From NCBI GenBank assembly GCA_965231165.1, contig OZ246421.1, positions 1,674,001 through 1,738,000 of the forward strand: 64,000 bases of DNA. Direction: 5' to 3'. Below the pieces are notes generated by a model. The model worked only from the letters and a program-made list of their open reading frames with translations. It made no database searches and was not told the origin of the DNA. How positions within the stretch are numbered: position 1 is the first letter of the stretch; every line of letters begins with the position of its first letter. This stretch comes from Micavibrio_C sp965231165. GTDB taxonomy: Bacteria > Pseudomonadota > Alphaproteobacteria > Micavibrionales > Micavibrionaceae. The position numbers and the translations under genes were made by a program. Positions 1 to 15,688 of this stretch are shown in pieces.

Positions 1-287
1 CATGCCGGGACGAGTTGAAGCCCCTCTATATCGATCAGCACCACTTGGCCACGGTCGGCCTTGCGCAGCAGCGCCGCTGGTGTCAGGCGCATGCGTCCGG
101 CAGCTTTGTCCAGCGGCAGCATGTCGTACTGTTGCAGCCCCCTGAGAGCGTCATCATAGAGGTTGCGATAAACTTCGGGTTTGGCGCGAACACGGGCTTT
201 GCGCTCATCCAGAGTTGCAAGTTCGGCCAGTACGCGGGCCTCAAGTTCAGCAAAGGACTCGACGGCCTTAAAAATACGGTTTGTCAT
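1..287 (-). CDS. Hypothetical protein, 5' part only (runs off left edge)
   Basis: An uninterrupted minus-strand frame begins with ATG at 287 and continues past base 1, so only about 95 N-terminal residues are visible. The start is preceded by AGGAAG about 6 bases upstream, a good ribosome binding site. The peptide begins MTNRIFKAVESFAELEAR and is rich in charged and helix-forming residues, with no signal peptide or membrane segment. I do not recognise the family. It lies downstream of the ankyrin gene on the same strand, separated by a terminator, so it is probably transcribed on its own. Confidence 0.6.
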   Translation of the reverse strand, partial: MTNRIFKAVESFAELEARVLAELATLDERKARVRAKPEVYRNLYDDALRGLQQYDMLPLDKAAGRMRLTPAALLRKADRGQVVLIDIEGLQLVPA

Positions 288-344
288 TTATGTCTTCCTG
301 CTATGCCGCGATTAAAGGGCAAAGCGGATATCGGATCAACAGTT

Positions 345-380
345 AAAAAGCCCCGGACGTTGCTGCCGGGGCTTTTTGAA
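345..380 (-). terminator. Rho-independent terminator, copy 1 of a duplicated element
   Basis: The stem AGCCCCGG/CCGGGGCT with loop ACGTTGCTG is flanked by A and T runs, so it can work in either direction. It lies just downstream of the ankyrin gene on the minus strand. The same 36 bases occur at 2873-2908, downstream of rpoC's partner position, so the ankyrin gene is bracketed by two identical terminators. Confidence 0.8.
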
Positions 381-392
381 TATTGCGGGCTG

Positions 393-2771
393 CTACGCTG
401 GTCCGGCGATAACGTATTGTTTACCTGAATCGCGATAACCATCGTAGTCAGCTGGCGTAGCGGATTTTTTTGCGGCGGGGAACCCCATGTTCATCGGCGT
501 GTTGCCCCCTTTACCGACATGAATCTTTTCGATTCCCGTTTTGGTGGCTTCTGCTGCGAACAATTGGCACAATGTTGTCCATTGTTTATCGTTCATCTGG
601 CTGGGCAGATATTCCAGAGAGTCGAGAACAAGTTCGCCTTTTTTTCCGCGCCATGCCCAGCTTTGGGCGACGACCTGATTGGTTTTGTTATTGCTTACGA
701 TATAAAACGCGGATTTGGGTGACAGGAAACCGTGTGCCGCGCATTCACTTCCTCCTGCGCCCCCCATGTGTTGGCAACAGGCCGTAAAGGCCCCCAAGGC
801 AAGCCCGCGCAAGTCGCCATCGGGCAGGCGGCGGAAGGTAAATCCTTCTTTGTCGAATTCTGCACCATCGATTGTAATGTTGGGTATAGCATCGACGGGC
901 TTTCTGTTGTCGTTGGCCGCGTATGTGGCCTGGTATTTTTCCAGTACGATCAGGGCTTCGTTGAAATCATCATTATCCCAGCCGCATTCCATGCCCAGCG
1001 CAGCCAACGCGTGATTTTTCCGGGCATTGTCGAAAGCGAATTGAGCAACCTCGTCCTTGGTTTTTTGGAGGGACCAGAACCGGCCTGATGCATCCTGCAT
1101 CGGGCGTGGCAAGCGGTGCGAAAATTTGACCAGAGCGGCCATGCCCGGCCCGCATTGCAAAACCGCATCACCCCAGGCTTTCAAATCGGGCTTTTGATAT
1201 TTTTTAATATTCTGCGGTGTGGGAATAGCGATCATCTGCGTGATGTCGTGCAAGGGTTGTTTACCCTGCGTACCCCATTTTTCCAGATATTGCAGAACAC
1301 GTGATTCCGTACCCAGCAGGGCCGCAATATTGTACGAATACTTCCAACGCACATCTGCCGAAGATTCGCATAGGGCCCTGAATATATCCGTGGTGAATTC
1401 TTGCACATATCCCTCAGCCACAAAAATTTCCGAGAGGGCCGTTAATGTTGATGATTTGACGAGGTGCGGGTTCTTGCCCAATAAAGTGGGATGCACGGTT
1501 TCCATGTTATGCAAGCGACTCCACAGATCAAATTGCGCGATCTTCTCCTGAACACTGTCAGGCAGGGTGTTCTGATCCATGCCATATTCGCTCAGGAGTT
1601 TGAGGATGTTGCAATGACTGTTTTTCACCGCATTGTCCTTGATATATACGCCATTGGCGTGAATATCGGCTCCATTTTCAATCAATAAACGTACGATACC
1701 GACATGGCCGATCCTGGCGGATTGCCGCAATGCATATTCGCCACTGGCATGGATATCGGCGCCGTGTTTGATCAATAAACGCACGGCTTCAAGATGCCCG
1801 TTTTTAACAGATTCTAGCAGGGCTTCTTCATTACGGGCATGAACATCGGCGCCGTGTCTGATCAATAGACGCATGATGTCGGCATGGCCACTCATAGCAG
1901 CCGACCGCAGGGGGGCGTCATCGAAGGCATGGATATCAGCGCCATGTTTAATCAATAAGCGCATGATATTGATGTGACCATTTAAAGCGGCCCATTGTAT
2001 GCCTGCATCCGTGCGATGATGAATGTCGGCGCCATTTTTGATCAGCAAACGTACGATATTGGTGCGGCCTTCTTTTACTGCCAAAGGCAGGGCATACTCA
2101 TTATCGACATTATAGGCGTAGATATCGGCACCGTGTTTGATTAGTAATCTAACGACATTGGCATGGCCGTTTGCGGCACTCAGTCGTAGAGGGTGCTCAC
2201 CGTTGGTGTGAATATCGGCGCCGTGCTTGATCAATAACCTAACGATATTGGCGCGCCCATTTATGGCGGCCAATAGTATGGCGTGTTCATGGTTGGCATG
2301 AATATCAGCACCGCACTTGATCAGGAATTTCGCGCACTTGAGATGGCCGCCACTTGCCGCGAGTTGCAGGGCTGCGTCTTTATCGTATGTGCCATCTTCA
2401 ATGGCAATTCTTAGAGTATCGATATCGCCCTTTGCCATCAGCAGGTCAAGTTTTTGCCTGACTTGCTCTTCCGCGTTCAGGGGCGGCGGTGGAAGAGAGG
2501 CAACAATTTCGGCGTATGTTTTTTGGGCTTTGTTCTTTTGTCTGGTGTTCAGCGCTTCATAAAGATCGCGCAGATGGTCGACGCCTTGTTCGGCATGACT
2601 ACGCAAAGCTTCGATGGAAACATCTTGATCGTTACGAGCCAGCATCTGGGCCAACGGGGGCAGAGTCTTGGCGAGGGCGTTGTGGTCGTAACCCGGGTTT
2701 TCCACACGCAAGATATCCAGCGCGGCCAGCGCGTTGGATATTTCAATCGGCGGCGGACGTTTTGTGGCCAT
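393..2771 (-). CDS. Ankyrin-repeat protein with unrecognised C-terminal domain
   Basis: A 792-residue protein if started at ATG 2771, where AAGGGG lies 6 bases upstream; the frame stays open to 2828 but without a better start. Residues 1-125 are mostly helical. About nine ankyrin repeats follow at roughly 130-415, with the recurrent pattern NGH-NIVRLLIKHGADIHA; their DNA is also repetitive. Residues 415-600 are unassigned. The last 190 residues contain FTACCQHMGGAGG, then a segment with AQSWAW and LDSLEY, resembling a compact alpha/beta domain I cannot name securely. No signal peptide or membrane segment is visible. Ankyrin repeats normally bind proteins; the partner is unknown. The gene lies downstream of rpoC on the same strand and is isolated by terminators on both sides. 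Confidence 0.85.
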   Translation of the reverse strand: MATKRPPPIEISNALAALDILRVENPGYDHNALAKTLPPLAQMLARNDQDVSIEALRSHAEQGVDHLRDLYEALNTRQKNKAQKTYAEIVASLPPPPLNAEEQVRQKLDLLMAKGDIDTLRIAIEDGTYDKDAALQLAASGGHLKCAKFLIKCGADIHANHEHAILLAAINGRANIVRLLIKHGADIHTNGEHPLRLSAANGHANVVRLLIKHGADIYAYNVDNEYALPLAVKEGRTNIVRLLIKNGADIHHRTDAGIQWAALNGHINIMRLLIKHGADIHAFDDAPLRSAAMSGHADIMRLLIRHGADVHARNEEALLESVKNGHLEAVRLLIKHGADIHASGEYALRQSARIGHVGIVRLLIENGADIHANGVYIKDNAVKNSHCNILKLLSEYGMDQNTLPDSVQEKIAQFDLWSRLHNMETVHPTLLGKNPHLVKSSTLTALSEIFVAEGYVQEFTTDIFRALCESSADVRWKYSYNIAALLGTESRVLQYLEKWGTQGKQPLHDITQMIAIPTPQNIKKYQKPDLKAWGDAVLQCGPGMAALVKFSHRLPRPMQDASGRFWSLQKTKDEVAQFAFDNARKNHALAALGMECGWDNDDFNEALIVLEKYQATYAANDNRKPVDAIPNITIDGAEFDKEGFTFRRLPDGDLRGLALGAFTACCQHMGGAGGSECAAHGFLSPKSAFYIVSNNKTNQVVAQSWAWRGKKGELVLDSLEYLPSQMNDKQWTTLCQLFAAEATKTGIEKIHVGKGGNTPMNMGFPAAKKSATPADYDGYRDSGKQYVIAGPA

Positions 2772-2872
2772 GAGAGCCCCTTCCCTGACGCTTGCGCTGC
2801 AAGAGGTTATATTTAACGTAACACCCACCTCGGGTCAAGTTTTCTGGAAATATAGGGTGCCCAAGACCGCAA

Positions 2873-2908
2873 AAAAAGCCCCGGACGTTGCTGCCGGGGC
2901 TTTTTGAA
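2873..2908 (-). terminator. Rho-independent terminator of rpoC, copy 2 of duplicated element
   Basis: Stem AGCCCCGG/CCGGGGCT with T and A runs on either side, identical over 36 bases to 345-380. It follows the rpoC stop codon on the minus strand and probably ends the rpoBC transcript. Confidence 0.85.
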
Positions 2909-2926
2909 AGTTTATGAAGTCAGCGT

Positions 2927-7123
<4,197 letters not shown>

Positions 7124-7205
7124 TTTGCGCTCCAGATTGGGCTTTAAATTTATCTTTTATGCATCAGTCGGGGGTAACCGGAGATGCCGGTTACCCGCAT
7201 GGTTA

Positions 7206-11549
<4,344 letters not shown>

Positions 11550-11734
11550 GGTTACTTTTCCTTCACCGTCATCAAAAAAAATTTATGGTCGCGTCCGCTG
11601 ACTGCATCATGTGAAACGCGGAAAACCGCCTTTAGCGCGCCCTGCTCAGGGTCACTAAAAACGGTGTTAAATCAAGATCTTAATCTATATGCGAATTTGC
11701 TGCAGTCACACTTTTCCCGGTCTTTCGCCCGCGT

Positions 11735-11763
11735 GTTATGCCGGACGGGGGGCGTTGAGTCAA
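11735..11763 (-). promoter_or_regulatory. Candidate rpoBC promoter
   Basis: Reading on the minus strand, TTGACT (11763-11758), a 17-base spacer and CATAAC (11740-11735) form a sigma70-type promoter. This would give a leader of about 180 bases before rpoB. The -10 and start region, TAACACGCGGGC, is identical to that of the rplJ promoter at 14878-14906, which supports both calls. Confidence 0.65.
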
Positions 11764-11781
11764 GTATTATTGACTCCAACG
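11753..11781. promoter_or_regulatory. Inverted repeat over the rpoB -35 box
   Basis: CGTTGAGTCAA and TTGACTCCAACG form an 11-bp inverted repeat with one bulged base and a 6-base loop. It covers the -35 hexamer of the candidate rpoB promoter. It could be an operator or could be incidental; no known regulator was recognised from the sequence. Confidence 0.35.
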
Positions 11782-11876
11782 AATTCGACAAAAAACACTG
11801 TGGAAAGAATCGGATAGCATAATTATCCACAGGAATTAATCTTATTCATATTGAGCTAGGTCGGCCACAAGAGTCG

Positions 11877-11905
11877 TTGACATAACTTTATGGTTTCGAT
11901 ACGAA
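11877..11905 (+). promoter_or_regulatory. Candidate promoter of the 11948 gene
   Basis: TTGACA, a 17-base spacer and TACGAA lie about 45 bases upstream of ATG 11948. The -35 box is consensus and the -10 is weak. The whole 398-base rpoB/11948 intergenic region holds divergent promoters and no further gene. Confidence 0.45.
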
Positions 11906-11947
11906 CAATCTTCACATAATTAAAAAAAATTTAGGAGGCTTGCTTAA

Positions 11948-12376
11948 ATGACACAAAAAACAGAAACCCCATCCCTACCCCTAGCGCTTATCTTTGCAAC
12001 AGCAGCTGGCGTGGCGATGTTCGCTGATGCGAGCGGATTCTTCAATATGCACCGCGAAGAAATCCGGATCGTGGCAAAAGACCCCTATCCCGCCCCCGAT
12101 ACGTTTCATAACTGGATCTCCCTCAGAACCGAGAAGGGAGACCGGTTTAAATTGCTCGGCAGCAACTACGGTCACGCCAATGCTTCTGATGGCTCCCTGA
12201 GCTTTGATGACGGAAAGACATTCTGGGGGGATCTCAAGGTAAACGAACCAAACTGTGTGCTTGCGGGCTACAGCTATATCAACGCGGCCTTGAGGACAGT
12301 CAGAAGCAACGCTGACCTCCCGAAATATCAATTAGTGGCCTTACTCCCGAAAAGTATGTGCCCGTCTAACGGATAA
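11948..12376 (+). CDS. Hypothetical membrane-anchored or exported protein
   Basis: A 142-residue protein with a hydrophobic N-terminal segment (residues 11-27, LALIFATAAGVAMFADA) that could be an uncleaved anchor or signal peptide. The rest is soluble, with two late cysteines (near C102 and C138). The start has a strong TTAGGAGG site upstream. I do not recognise a family. The gene has its own promoter and terminator and sits between rpoB and rplL, where most bacteria have no gene, pointing the opposite way to the ribosomal cluster. Confidence 0.75.
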   Translation: MTQKTETPSLPLALIFATAAGVAMFADASGFFNMHREEIRIVAKDPYPAPDTFHNWISLRTEKGDRFKLLGSNYGHANASDGSLSFDDGKTFWGDLKVNEPNCVLAGYSYINAALRTVRSNADLPKYQLVALLPKSMCPSNG

Positions 12377-12400
12377 TCCAGACCTATATGATAAGCTTGA

Positions 12401-12430
12401 ACAACCCGCCTTCTGGCGGGTTGTTTTTTT
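12401..12430 (+). terminator. Terminator after the 11948 gene
   Basis: ACAACCCGCC, loop TTCT, GGCGGGTTGT, followed by a run of T. It is a textbook intrinsic terminator on the plus strand. Confidence 0.9.
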
Positions 12431-12494
12431 ATGAACGCGCTATGAAAGTTTGGTCTGCTCATACATACTGACGCAAATAATTCAGGATCATGCC

Positions 12495-13694
12495 ATGATT
12501 AAAAACTCGCTCCTCCAGAACGCCCTGATCCTCGGCCTTATTACCGCCATTGGCCCGTTTGCCGTCGATATGTACCTGCCCGCCCTGCCCGCCATCGGCA
12601 AGGCGCTGGGGCAGGACGAAAACGGCGCGATGCTGACGCTGACGGCGTTTTTTGCCTCATTTGGCATATTCCAGCTTATTTTCGGCACGATTTCTGACAT
12701 GTACGGACGGCGCGGGCCTCTGCTGGCGGGATTGCTGCTGTTTGTCATCACCAGCGCCGGATGCGCGCTGGCGGATTCCAGTAACAGCCTGATCGCCTTG
12801 CGTTTCCTGCAGGGCATCGGCGGCGCTGCCGGAATTATTATCGCCCGTGCGATCGTGCGCGACCTGTATCACGGCATACAGGAGGTCAAGATGATGTCGC
12901 TGCTGATGCTGGTGTTCAGCGTGTCACCACTGCTGGCGCCGCTGGCGGGCAGTTATATCATCGAGTTTTTTGAATGGCGCGCGCTGTTTTGGGTGCTGTG
13001 CGGACTGGGCGTTGCGGGGACCGCTCTCATGCTTTTATGCCTGAGTGAAACCTTGCCGCCCGAAAAACGCATCACCGCCGGTTTTTCGAGCATGAAAGCG
13101 GCCTTCGCCGCCCTGGTTCGCGACCGCCCCTATGTCGGGATGACGCTGGTCGGCGCGTTTGGCATCACGACGTTTTTTATCTTTCTGGGTAATTCTTCTT
13201 TCGTGATGATGGATTATTACGGCCTGACATCACGTGAATTCAGTTTTGTTTTTTCAGCAAACGCCGTTGCTTTCTTTGCCGCCGCGCAGTGCAATGAAAT
13301 GCTATCCAAACGCTTTGGCATTCATACGATCATCCTGCCTGCAGCGGTTGGCTTTGGCCTGTCCATGGCGTTGATGGCGATCTTTGTGCTGGCAGGAATG
13401 ACGTCGCTGATGCTGATGATGGGATTTATGTTCGCAGGCTTTGCCTGCCTCGGGATTATCCTGCCGACGATTTCGGTGATGGCGCTGGCCAATCACGGCG
13501 ATATCGCCGGGACGGCGGCATCGGTTGCCAATACCGTGCAGCTGGTAATCGGCGCGATTGCGATTGGCGTCAGCGGTTTGTTCGCGGATGGCACACCTGT
13601 GCCGATGGCATTGGGGATGGCGGGTTGCGCCGTATTGACGCTGCTTTGCTCGATCTGGACATTCGCGCTGCACCGGGTGGAAGAGCCGGAATAA
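12495..13694 (+). CDS. Bcr/CflA-type MFS drug exporter
   Basis: A 399-residue, 12-helix major facilitator protein. Hallmarks of the Bcr/CflA drug-export branch are DMYLPALPAIGKAL in the first helix region and DMYGRRGPLLAG in the helix 2-3 loop (motif A). It probably expels small drugs or metabolites by proton exchange in the inner membrane. ATG 12495 is chosen because AGGA lies 7 bases upstream; the frame extends to 12450 without a good site. It converges on rplL, sharing a bidirectional terminator, and lies between rplL and rpoB against the direction of those genes. Confidence 0.88.
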   Translation: MIKNSLLQNALILGLITAIGPFAVDMYLPALPAIGKALGQDENGAMLTLTAFFASFGIFQLIFGTISDMYGRRGPLLAGLLLFVITSAGCALADSSNSLIALRFLQGIGGAAGIIIARAIVRDLYHGIQEVKMMSLLMLVFSVSPLLAPLAGSYIIEFFEWRALFWVLCGLGVAGTALMLLCLSETLPPEKRITAGFSSMKAAFAALVRDRPYVGMTLVGAFGITTFFIFLGNSSFVMMDYYGLTSREFSFVFSANAVAFFAAAQCNEMLSKRFGIHTIILPAAVGFGLSMALMAIFVLAGMTSLMLMMGFMFAGFACLGIILPTISVMALANHGDIAGTAASVANTVQLVIGAIAIGVSGLFADGTPVPMALGMAGCAVLTLLCSIWTFALHRVEEPE

Positions 13695-13723
13695 AAAAAC
13701 GGCCCCGTGAGGGGCCGTTTAAA
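13695..13723. terminator. Bidirectional terminator between exporter and rplL
   Basis: AAACGGCCCC, loop GTGA, GGGGCCGTTT, with an A run on the left and TTTAAA on the right. It can end both the plus-strand exporter transcript and the minus-strand rplJL transcript. Confidence 0.88.
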
Positions 13724-13743
13724 CTTTGCGAATGAAACTGAAA

Positions 13744-14109
13744 TTACTTCAGTTCGACTTTCGCGCCAGCAGCTTCGAGCTTTTTCTTCAGCTCTTCAGC
13801 TTCAGCTTTCGCTACGCCGGTTTTAACTTCTTTGCCGCCTGCTTCGACCAGGTCTTTGGCTTCTTTCAGGCCCAGACCGGTGATAGCGCGTACTTCTTTA
13901 ATCACGTTGATTTTGTTGGCACCGCCGTCAATGAGGACAACGTTGAAGCTGTCTTTCTCTTCTGCAGCAGCAGCGGCAGGGCCAGCAGCAGCAACAGGAG
14001 CAGCAGCAGAAACGCCCCATTTGGATTCCAGCAGTTTCGCCAGTTCAGCGGCTTCGATAACCGTCAGAGCGGACAGGTCGTCAACGAGTTTTTCAAGATT
14101 TGCAGCCAT
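13744..14109 (-). CDS. rplL: 50S ribosomal protein L7/L12
   Basis: A 121-residue stalk protein of the ribosome that recruits translation GTPases. The N-terminal dimerisation domain (1-30), an Ala-rich flexible hinge (about 35-52), and a conserved C-terminal factor-binding domain (LKEAKDLVEAGGKEVKTG) are all visible. It follows rplJ by 47 bases on the minus strand. Normally rpoB comes next; here the transcript appears to end at 13695-13723. Confidence 0.98.
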   Translation of the reverse strand: MAANLEKLVDDLSALTVIEAAELAKLLESKWGVSAAAPVAAAGPAAAAAEEKDSFNVVLIDGGANKINVIKEVRAITGLGLKEAKDLVEAGGKEVKTGVAKAEAEELKKKLEAAGAKVELK

Positions 14110-14156
14110 TTTTAGTTCTCCTTAGTAAGTGTAAAAGTTGTATTCGGTTAAAAAAG

Positions 14157-14675
14157 TTAAGCGGAAGCTTCGTCTTTGGTTGCGTAGGCGTTTACTACAC
14201 GTGCAAGACCGCCAGCCGGAGCCTGCAGAATGCCGATAAGTTTGCCACGCAGCGCGTCCAGAGACGGCAGCAGTGCCAGAAACTTGATTTTCTCAAGATC
14301 GAGGGCTTCGTCGCCGGAAGCGCCGCCAACGATTTCGAGTTTGTCATTTTTCCTGGCAAATTCGTAAACAACACGGGCGGCTGCCATCGGATCTTTGGAG
14401 ATCGCAATACCAATCGGGCCGGTCAGTTTGTCAGACAGGTGTTCGAATTTGGTGCCTTTAAGAGCGCGCGCAACCAGTGTGTTTTTCTCAACAGCGAACG
14501 ATGCGCCTTCCTTGCGGAGGTTGTTACGCAGTTCCATATCGAGTTTGTGAACAACACCTTTGTTACGTGTCAGGATGACGAGTTCGGCATCCTTCATGCG
14601 TTCCTTGACGGCATCAATTTTCGCCTGTTTTGCAACGAGGGATTTTTTCTCTACGAAGCCATGTTTATGTGTCAC
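14157..14675 (-). CDS. rplJ: 50S ribosomal protein L10
   Basis: A 172-residue base of the L7/L12 stalk. The start is placed at GTG 14675, with AAGGAG 6-7 bases upstream and a protein starting MTHKHGFVEKKSLVAKQAK; the upstream ATG in the same frame would add residues coding through a hairpin and lacks family similarity. The family core TRNKGVVHKLDMELRNNL and GPIGIAISKDP is clear. It is the first gene of a two-gene rplJ-rplL unit with its own promoter and a hairpin followed by a T-run in its leader. Confidence 0.97.
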   Translation of the reverse strand: MTHKHGFVEKKSLVAKQAKIDAVKERMKDAELVILTRNKGVVHKLDMELRNNLRKEGASFAVEKNTLVARALKGTKFEHLSDKLTGPIGIAISKDPMAAARVVYEFARKNDKLEIVGGASGDEALDLEKIKFLALLPSLDALRGKLIGILQAPAGGLARVVNAYATKDEASA

Positions 14676-14701
14676 GGTTTTTCTCCTTGAAAACCAAATA
14701 A

Positions 14702-14733
14702 TAAAAAAGGACGGGCCCAAGCCCATCCTGTCC
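14702..14733 (-). promoter_or_regulatory. Terminator-like hairpin in the rplJ leader (candidate attenuator)
   Basis: On the minus strand a stem GGAC..GGGC, loop TTGG, GCCCGTCC with a 5-base bulge is followed directly by TTTTTTATT, about 25 bases before the rplJ start. It has the form of an intrinsic terminator inside the leader. L10 autoregulation through its leader is known in other bacteria, so this may be an attenuator; that is inference. Confidence 0.5.
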
Positions 14734-14877
14734 AAAAATCGGGGAAATTATCCGGCTGCCCTGATAAACCAGGCGGGGCAGAAAGGCGATTTCTCCGTCT
14801 ATACAGGGTTTATGAAACCGGAGTTTCGCCTGTAGTCTTGGACAGAAAGAAGGCTTAAGCGGCCTTCAAGCCCGCGT

Positions 14878-14906
14878 GTTATAGGGGAGAGGCTGCGGGG
14901 CGTCAA
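14878..14906 (-). promoter_or_regulatory. Promoter of rplJ-rplL
   Basis: TTGACG (14906-14901), 17-base spacer, TATAAC (14883-14878) on the minus strand. It gives a leader of about 195 bases. The start region TAACACGCGGGC matches that of the rpoB promoter over 12 bases. Confidence 0.7.
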
Positions 14907-15003
14907 GAATTATTGTTACAAAAAGCAAGGCTGGCCCGGAGCGGCCTGAAACAGCCCTTTTTTGAACCGCATAAAAAAAATGCCGCCGCCCGGTGATTTT
15001 TTC

Positions 15004-15030
15004 TTGACTCTTAAGCCCTGTTATTATAGA
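15004..15030 (+). promoter_or_regulatory. Candidate promoter of the 41-residue ORF
   Basis: TTGACT at 15004 and TATAGA at 15025 (15-base spacer), or TAGAAA with a 17-base spacer, lie about 50-70 bases upstream of the ORF at 15077. It is divergent from the rplJ promoter. Confidence 0.4.
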
Positions 15031-15076
15031 AAATGTCGCACTTCTAAAGAACTGAACCGTTTTGGAGGAACGTGCG

Positions 15077-15202
15077 ATGAGCACCCCGACATTCACAGTT
15101 ATCTACGAACAACCGCCAGCGATGGCACACGGTCCCGGTGCGCCCGGACTGCCCAAAGACCCGGTGTGCGCCCTTGTGAGCACCCAAGCGCCCAAAATGT
15201 GA
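15077..15202 (+). CDS. Small proline-rich ORF, 41 residues
   Basis: ATG 15077 is preceded by TTTGGAGGAACGTGCG, a strong ribosome binding site. The product begins MSTPTFTVIYEQPPAMAHGP and ends with STQAPKM; it is Pro/Ala/Gly-rich with one cysteine, without an obvious membrane segment. A promoter-like sequence lies upstream and a strong terminator 8 bases downstream, so this looks like a complete small transcription unit. I recognise no family; translation is unproven. Confidence 0.5.
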   Translation: MSTPTFTVIYEQPPAMAHGPGAPGLPKDPVCALVSTQAPKM

Positions 15203-15209
15203 GTTTAGA

Positions 15210-15238
15210 CCCCCGGCATGTCCGGGGGTTTTGTTTTT
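15210..15238 (+). terminator. Terminator after the 41-residue ORF
   Basis: CCCCCGG, short loop, CCGGGGG, followed by TTTTGTTTTTT on the plus strand. Confidence 0.88.
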
Positions 15239-15273
15239 TAACGTTTTAACTGCAACCCTGAAGGAGACTGAAC

Positions 15274-15615
15274 ATGATCACCCCCGACAACGCATCCCAA
15301 TATAATGTTGACCGCCTGCTGACGATCTTCACTGCCGCCCGCGACAATAAACAAGCCCAAGTTAATAACCTGAAAATCGGCCAGCCTAACGGTATGGGCG
15401 ATTGGGCAGCGAACTGGCCCGGCGGCAACACCAATGTTGAACAGGAGTGCGTCGATGCTCTGCGAGACTGGAAAAACGCAGGCGTCAAAGAAATTGTAAC
15501 CGCCCACCTGCTGAGCGATGCCGATCCTGCGGTATCGAATGCATCGCGCCTTGGCGATAACCCGCACCATTCTTTCTACATGCAGCTGAAAAACAACCAG
15601 ATCAAGCCGGTTTGA
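15274..15615 (+). CDS. Hypothetical protein, 113 residues
   Basis: A soluble 113-residue protein with AAGGAG 10 bases before ATG 15274. It is rich in Asn/Asp/Gln and has one cysteine; a central stretch reads MGDWAANWPGGNTNVEQE. No signal peptide or membrane segment is seen, and I do not recognise the family. It lies between the terminator of the small ORF and a bidirectional terminator, so it may be co-transcribed by read-through or have its own promoter. It stands among genes inserted between rplA and rplJ. Confidence 0.7.
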   Translation: MITPDNASQYNVDRLLTIFTAARDNKQAQVNNLKIGQPNGMGDWAANWPGGNTNVEQECVDALRDWKNAGVKEIVTAHLLSDADPAVSNASRLGDNPHHSFYMQLKNNQIKPV

Positions 15616-15636
15616 TTTTTACCGCTGCTTAAAAAT

Positions 15637-15670
15637 AAAAAAACCCCGGGCTGCTTGTCCGGGGTTTTTG
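15637..15670. terminator. Bidirectional terminator
   Basis: AAAAAAACCCCGG and CCGGGGTTTTT with a short loop. It serves both the plus-strand 15274 gene and the minus-strand transporter ending at 15689. Confidence 0.88.
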
Positions 15671-15688
15671 CATGTCTGTGTGGAGATT

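Noticed and set aside
1640..2340. Tandem DNA repeats suggesting a CRISPR-like or satellite array.
   Set aside because: They encode the ankyrin repeats in frame, about 99 bases each, with variable spacers that are coding.
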